In this document: positions 57,126-64,000 of the stretch, piece after piece
How the letters are laid out: every line of letters begins with the position of its first letter
Numbering within the stretch: position 1 is the first letter of the stretch
Source of the DNA: Stichopus chloronotus
Lineage: Eukaryota > Echinodermata > Holothuroidea > Aspidochirotida > Stichopodidae
Assembly: GCA_021234535.1 (NCBI GenBank)
Contig: CM037843.1
Span: 14,463,677 to 14,527,676, forward strand
DNA: 64,000 bases
Reading direction: 5' to 3'
The notes under the pieces: generated by a model
What the model was told of the DNA's origin: nothing
The model's database searches: none
Seen by the model: only the letters and a program-made list of their open reading frames with translations
Position numbers and translations under genes: made by a program

Positions 57126-60100
57126 ACACCTGGATGATACATTCGTGGGCCGATCTCATTTGAGCAACTCATACCAGGTCAAACAGTGTTTCTGAACAAG
57201 TCCCACTTGGTATGGTCTACCTGAATGACACACTCATGGACTACTTGCACCTGGAACAAAACTTTCACAAAGTATTCCTATTTGGGCATGTCTTACCCCC
57301 TGAGAATTTGTTTGGGTATTTTCTGCAAGCTTCAAATACTCCTGACAACTGCCATGTGGATGATATTCCCATAGCAGACTACTTCCCTCCTCTGGAAGGT
57401 CTCTTTGTGGACAGTTCACAGATGCACAAACAAATATAAGTTTTACTCAAGTTTTTTTCTTTATGAAAAGAGTCCCTCCATTGTTAATGTAATATTACAT
57501 CCTCTATAAATCACCAAACCATCAAAGCTGTGCCAAAGTTAATTTTTTTTTTCTCTTTGTTGTCTTTTTCTTCAAACGTGATTCCTTCCTGTTGATTTTT
57601 TCCTATGGCATTAGTAATTAATGTATTCATCTTACTATGTTTATGCATGTGCTTGGGATGCCTTCCCGAGTAAACATGTAAAGAGCAGGGAAAGTCCTAA
57701 CCAATATAGTAAGCAGGACAAATGTTGAAATGTTTTCTGACTGTATGCTCATTCTTTTGCTGTTGCAAACCAGTTGGCAATGGTCAGCTTAAGTGTGTGA
57801 GTCTTAGAGCAAAATTTTTCATGGCATTTTAATCAGTTGTTTACAGATAAAGCACCAGCAGTGTGGAAGTTCATTTGGGCCATTTATTAGTACTAGTCGT
57901 CCACAACTCTTGTCAGAATTTGTCACGTATGACTTGCTGCTGGAATGTAGTCAGTAACATGACAGGAAGCTTATTTGATTTTGTTCCTTTTGTAGATTTT
58001 GTCACTTTCGTAAGTTGTTTTATGGTGCTCATGTCAGTTCTGTTTACTTTTGAGGCTACTTTTTTGTCAGTTTTGTTTTTGTTCCTCTGACCCTTAAGGC
58101 AGACTTGATGAGGTTTTCTGTTTGTCACCAAAATTTAAATCTTATAAAGGTTAAGCATCTCACAATGCAAAGTTGACCACCTTGTTTTTAAAAGTCATAA
58201 ACAATTTGCTAGAAGTTTTGGGGGTTGAAAAAATTATGAAAACTTAAAAACGTGTGGACTTGCCCCGTCCCAATTTCGATTTTGGTCCCATTAAAACTCT
58301 GACTTTGCTATGGGACTGGACAGTTTAGACTGCAATTTGGATGCTTTGTGTTTTGTAAAAAATCACCCGGGTCAGGCGTAAAAAGACAATCATCAATGGT
58401 TACAAAATAAACGTCACAAAATATGGAAACCCTGATGAAAAGAATCATCCCTGATCATTTGCATTTGCTTTGTATAAGTAATATTTATGCTTGGAACAAC
58501 TCAACACATTTCACCCTACCAAGGTGAAACCAAGCAACTCATTTTGATTAGTCTTAGAAATAATTTCAAGTTTTGTAATTCCATTTTTTTAATTAACTTC
58601 TCAGTATCCTCATTCAATTAATACTAAGAATGTATGTTTTATTTGATTTGAAAATGGTGCAAAGATAGTACTATAGTAGCCACCAAATTTGTTCTTCTTC
58701 ATACTTTGTAAATATGACATATTCTCAAGTGTCACCTTTAAAGTTCTGTTATAATACAACAGTATCTTGGTTTACCTTGTGCTGAAGGTGAATCTTTCTT
58801 TTATATATTTATAAAGATATTTTTCTTAAGTTTTCAACAAAAAAAGTATTCCAAGTTAATTGAAAGTTGTTGGTGTAAGTGAATGCGTAACAATCAAATA
58901 ATACGAAGAGAGGCGCATTTCTCTCTTGATCCTTATGAGGGCATTTTGTATGTTTATCAGACCAAAGATGGTGAGAATCTGCCTAGAAATGTAGATTTCC
59001 TTTTGACAGGGAGAGTAAACCAGGGATTACCCTAACCCAGAGAAGCTTTCTCTTAGTGGATTGGAATCTTTATTGGCAAATGTAGGAGGCAGTGGACTTG
59101 GAATTCTTGATCCATCGATGAGTAAATCTGGTGACAGAGTTTTGTAACCTCCCTTAAAAACTTAGAGCATTTAATTTTAAATTGATATATTTGCTATTGA
59201 AGATGTCGAAGGTAAGCAAAACGGTACTGCGTTTTACATGTCTAAGGTTTGCAAGGGATGGTGACATAGACCGCCCTCCCTTAGTGGGGGGTCTGTGTCG
59301 TTTTTTTCTGGTGCTGTCATTCACTTGCTCACTTTTGAGTCTTTAAACTAATATATCTATTTTTTTCCATCTTATTGCTGTAGGTACTCTCATCCCAAGA
59401 TTACTTTTCACTTAAGTTGCTTTAAGGTATTTTGCTAAGGTTACAAGTTTACTTATTTCTCTTAAAAATTACAAAATAAAAGAAATGTAGAAAAGTGAAG
59501 TAAAGTGTTCTTGCTATCATTAGTCATTAGTGTCACCCTGAATGTGTCCCCTCTCTTGTTTTTTTTTTCATAAAGGTTTCCACAAGATAAAGATCCTACC
59601 CTTCCTCTGACCTCATAAAAGAAATCCTACTTTTGTAAAAGTGGAAGTCCTCATAACCTAATTTCGTTTATTAGAAAATTATGGTGGTCAGTATAGTGAA
59701 AGAAGCTCAACTTGCGTGTGAATAGCTCAACATGTAAATAGCTTACTTCTAATCTTCTTTGAACTGACTTTGAAGAGACAATATCTGAGTTACTCTGTTT
59801 GTTTCCCTTCATTTTGGTCAGTAACGAAATGTACAGGAAATCCTCATTTAGCTTTAATTTTCGAAGACCGAAAGGAACAGAGCTAGGTCGCTACAGAATA
59901 ATCCTTTATTGTCTCTATTTTGAATGTATTCATTGGAATCATATAACGATGATTGTTTTGTGGTTAAGTGTATGCTGAAGTTGCCTAGGTAAGAGCTGTA
60001 GTGTCCACCCTATATCGGTGACGTCATCGGTCAAGGATCTCAGGTCAAGGAAAGAACATTTTCGGCTTTATTTGCATGACTGTGTGAATGTCCTAGAGAC

Positions 60101-62577
60101 TGGAAAATAACATATTTGGAACAATCAAAATTCCGAAAAAAATTCATTTCAAAATGTCAAAATTCAAATGTTTCTCAATCTATTTCTACATGGTACATCA
60201 AATAAAAATACCAGTTTGGTGGGTAGGCGCCCAGTTTTGATGTACCTTCCAACACATCAAGGGACTGGAGGAACATTTCAACACCCACTCACTCGCCTTC
60301 ATGAGGTAAATGAGTTTCCGACAGCAAATCCCTAACGGAGAGGATTGGTCACTTCTTGCTACTGGAAGATGCGATGACAAGAGAAATCATTATTTCGTTG
60401 TCAATAACGTAAACGTTGTCCCAGTCAGATCAGTGACGACAAAAAGGCCGAGCGAACTCGTCCACAAGTGGAACCATTTTCAAACTTGAGTTAAATAATT
60501 TCTCTTTTTGACGTTCATGCATTCTACGAAAGCGAAATAGAATTTATATCTAGTTTTCTTAATTTCTGTAAGGTAGTCATCGGTTGGATTTATTAATGCC
60601 ATTCATCCAAACGAGTTTCTCCTTTCCAACATAGGTGTTGTGCCGGAGAAATCGGGGTGCATCCTGAAAATCTGACGCAGTGTAGGAGGTTCTGAATTGA
60701 TTTTCATTCGATCAGATCCTCGCAAAACTCATCATACAGGATTCGATCCTTCTTCAGTTTTAGTGCCGCATATTAGTTCATTGTGACCTGTCACTTATTC
60801 AGCATTGGCGTTGCTAGAGTTTTGTTTTGTTAGGGAGGCCTGCCATATTAAGCGGGCGCCTCAAAATTGCCATGGGTTGGGGCAAACTATAAGTTTTACT
60901 GAGTTGTTTTGTGACATTCAGTAATTCTTCCGAATGTCAAATTTCCTTCACATACTAAAAACAAATGGCCAAACAAATGGAGTATCCGTGTATGTGTCAC
61001 GGTACAAGTGAGCATTAATGACTGAACAGTGAACCTTTCAATTGGTATTGTTTTGCTTGGTAGTTTGGGGGTTTTTTTTTCCGGGGTGGGGGGGGGGGGA
61101 CCCGACCAGACACTTTCACGTTCAGACTAATTCATATGCACACACCTAGCACAAGCCAAGGTCATAAATCCTCGCAAGCTTATAGATTTAGGAAGTCAAC
61201 GGGGCACAACACAAACTACGGCGAGCAGTCTTTTAATCAATTGATATCATCCCACTGTGATAACTCAAAAACAAATTTTCGTAGACACAATCTAAACGAA
61301 GCGCCACCATCAGCTTTCGTGTATAGTGAGCTATAATGTTTTACAAAAATACGTGTCAGAGCGCTTTAGAGGCCCATTTTAAGGGCACATAAGAGAATTT
61401 AATTAAAGGGCAAAAAGTATTTAGTGATTGATATAACGCGCTTTACACTAAGCGGAGCGCCACCATCGTAAGAAAATTTATGCCAGATCTCAGAAAAAGG
61501 CACTTCACAGACCTGTTTCTCAAAATAAATAAATTTAATTCAAAAGGGTTTTTAAAAGGGCAAAAAGCTCCATTCTTCATTTAGTATTTCTAATGTCAAA
61601 GGTCAACTATAGGGGTTTCTTTCGACACAAAAGGACATTTTGGGCAAATTGAGATTGATGATCATAACACGTTGACAGTATCATCGTTGAACCACAGAAC
61701 ACGCACAAATGGGATGTTCATCAATTTGATCGAAAATACCGTGTACTGTTCAGTGATTATGTTATCTTTATGGAATTTGCTTCTTTTAAGTGTGAGTTCA
61801 CTTGGTTTTATCTCTACTACCCAATAAAGGATAAAGTGATGAATGGAGTAGCCTTGTGTACGATAATGACTTAGTTATAACCGTGGTGACGCAACTGGGA
61901 GGTGGCGCCGTTAAAATATAAGAGACAACAGAAAATGTGCCCTACATGAAACCAAATTTAACGAAAAATGTAGATTGCAGTGAGTTTAATTAGAAGTAAA
62001 AGCCGGCTTGAAGAAGTTGAAACTAGCAGCCCATTTCATCAACAATCTGACTGATCCTTGTATCATGCCAGTAATTCAATAATATGTGTTACCAAGACTG
62101 GGAGGGAAACTGCCCGTTTTCGGATGATGCGTGTTTGTGTATTTCATCAACTTTGGTATAACTGACATTGTCTTTGGTTTTTGCCGAGCTTTTTAAGTCG
62201 GTTATCAGGGAAGCCGATCCTCCTACAGAAGTAAGAGATTAACACTGCAAAAATTAAAACATACATATCACATTTGTTTTACACTTCATGAGTGGGGGCA
62301 CCATGACATTTTGCTCTACTTTTCTTCTCCCCGTGGGTGCTCCACTGCCTATTAGGTTGCATTTCTGACAAAAAAATGTTTCATCTCCTTCCACGAAAGT
62401 GAGTTGCATAAAGTTGAATCGAATAACACTAAAATTGAACTTCTGACGAGTATAGCAACAAATCTTCAAGTGAGGTTCCAAACGACGCCATCAACTAAGT
62501 TGAAGGTGATTGGAGTGTTTCCGCACTGAAGTTGATGTACAATCTTTGCGTGAGGTATAATGTTTGTGACAAATATT
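57126..62577. other. Non-coding stretch right of Dispatched
   Basis: The first ~300 bp resemble decayed units of the minisatellite (e.g. 'caactcatacc', 'aagtcccacttgg'). The rest has T-runs, a G10-11 tract near 61087-61099 and two 'gcgccaccat' motifs (61302, 61453). No recognisable gene. Confidence 0.4.
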
Positions 62578-62824
62578 GTGAGTGGAACAATGTGAGTGGA
62601 TAATGTGAGTGGATAATGTGAGTGGATAATGTGAGTGGATAGTGTGAGTGGATAATGTGAGTGGATAATGTGAGTGGATAATGTGAGTGGATAATGTGAG
62701 TGGATAATGTGAGTGGATAATGTGAGTGGATAATGTGAGTGGATAATGTGAGTGGATAATGTGAGTGGATAATGTGAGTGGATAATGTGAGTGGATAATG
62801 TGAGTGGATAATGTGAGTGGATAA
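62578..62824 (+). repeat. 13-bp tandem repeat (GTGAGTGGATAAT)n
   Basis: About 19 units, nearly perfect, with one A-to-G change (62641) and a first variant unit (gtgagtggaacaat). On the reverse strand it gives the His-Ser-His-Tyr-Pro-Leu-Thr frame, an artefact of repeat phase. Each unit contains GTGAGT, a 5' splice-site-like hexamer. Confidence 0.96.
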
Positions 62825-64000
62825 GGTGGTAATTTTTTTGTTTTGTTGTACATGAATTAATGATTCTCACAATTATTTGCATTCAAACGTGTACCCCCTT
62901 CCCCTTGTACAGGGAGGATCGGCTCAAACTATTATCACAGATCCCGACGTCAAGAATTCACACTGAGAGTTAAAATGACAGAGAATGACAGTGATCATTC
63001 TGACCTACTTATAGTCTATGTTCCAATGGATGTTAGTTGTCTGAAATGACGACCTCGTTTTCAATTTTAGAATTTTAGACAAGTTCATGGATCCCATTAT
63101 AGTTGCGGAATTATTTAAACGACTATAAACTTTGGTGTACTTCATTAAAAGCAAATGCAGGTTCGTGTACTTAGTATTATAATCGACGCTACCTGGCAAA
63201 TGTGAAGATTGTTCCGGATGGAGTGTTATCCTACCAGTAATATTTGAGTAATATTCAGCAATGTCAGTAAGACAATGAAAATTTGGGTGGTTTATTATAT
63301 TAAATTAATATCAGAAAAAAGGGTTGGTTAAAGCAATTATGAAAATGTCAGAAGTACGCGAATCACTGCCATGAAAGACAATACTAATATCGTATAGTAA
63401 TCCGTGTTCGACACACAGAAGATGCAGAACACGCATGTGCACAGGGAGATCTGTAAACAACGCGTTAGGCTCTATGTAAAGATGTTTAACGGTGGAAGAC
63501 AAAGGGCCCCAAAATATGAACAAAAACTCCATGTTTATATGATTAACTCTATCAGCTCAAACGAAACAGATGTTACTCAATGAACAAATATGGCAGTTAA
63601 GGGTTTAGCTTTATTAAATTTTCCACGTAGGCCATAAGTCTAATTCGAATTTCAAGTAGTTCCATTGTACTATCACATAATACGGTATGGTACAGTGTGA
63701 AAAAGTCACATCTTGTCAAAAGCAGGGAAATGAATGGAATTGTTTTAATTTGAAAAGGCCATGACCAATGGGGTGGATCATGGGGGGGGGGGGGAGATAC
63801 GTCCCCATCGCTATTTTGTGAAAGGGGGACATTTCCAATGAGTCCCCTCCATGCTTTCACATAATGATGAAACCTAAACCAGTATAACGACTACATTTTA
63901 AAAGATTACACCCCCCTTTTTAGATCTCTCCCACAGGACTGCGTTTAGTAAAGGGTGAAATGGTGAAAATATTGAGATATATTTTATCCATGAAGTGAAT
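62825..64000. other. Non-coding right end of the window
   Basis: No feature recognised besides a G12 tract near 63782-63793 and a short pyrimidine run near 63910. No supported gene on either strand. Confidence 0.35.

Noticed and set aside
60198..60450. Possible minus-strand exon (60-codon frame)
   Set aside because: Composition looked coding-like, but stops interrupt neighbouring frames and no family or splice pair supports it.
62578..62824. CRISPR-like array
   Set aside because: Head-to-tail units with no spacers, in a eukaryotic genome.
62466..62882. 138-codon reverse frame of His-Ser-His-Tyr-Pro repeats
   Set aside because: Produced by the 13-bp satellite; frames rotate through the repeat.

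Overview
The window is a piece of a eukaryotic, animal genome. It is AT-rich, its genes are split by GT-AG introns, and it carries LINE, BEL/Pao and Penelope-type retroelements, microsatellites and one nuclear tRNA gene. The gene content (an ANCHR/ZFYVE19 homologue, a Dispatched homologue, a DHHC-family protein, a HEAT-repeat protein) and the repeat types fit a marine invertebrate. An echinoderm such as a sea cucumber is my best guess, but that is inference. Nothing prokaryotic (operons, CRISPR, phage) is present.

Layout. 1-795: end of an array of ~145-bp units rich in AGGTCA half-sites. 1505-6603 (+): 3' part of the ANCHR/ZFYVE19 gene, six exons, whose fourth exon ends in a 5' splice site amplified seven times in tandem. 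6604-16053: long non-coding stretch with a dispersed repeat split by a short Penelope-like fragment with inverted ends. 16054-16953 (-): DHHC-family protein in one coding exon, with the DHHC motif changed to QAHC. 17130-27990: non-coding and mobile-element rich (two LINE 3' ends, the largest AGGTCA-repeat element, and a BEL/Pao gag fragment nested in another copy). 27993-41939 (+): a 16-coding-exon gene for a 670-aa HEAT-repeat protein I cannot name; intron 1 carries a TIR element and intron 9 has a GC donor. 45266-45347 (-): tRNA-Ser(GCT). 46057-47172: two adjacent inverted-repeat elements with unusual doubled subterminal motifs. 48071-55261 (+): complete Dispatched homologue, 4 coding exons, 1129 aa. 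55225-64000: 3' flank with a duplication of the last codons, a 19-bp VNTR and a 13-bp satellite.

The genes do not form a pathway together. ANCHR acts at the abscission checkpoint, Dispatched releases lipid-modified Hedgehog, and DHHC proteins S-acylate membrane proteins. The most unusual signals are the splice-donor array in ZFYVE19, the QAHC protein, the AGGTCA-bearing repeat family, and a possible alternative C-terminus of Dispatched made by a local duplication. Exon borders come from splice consensus, phase and protein family likeness only; no transcript data were available.
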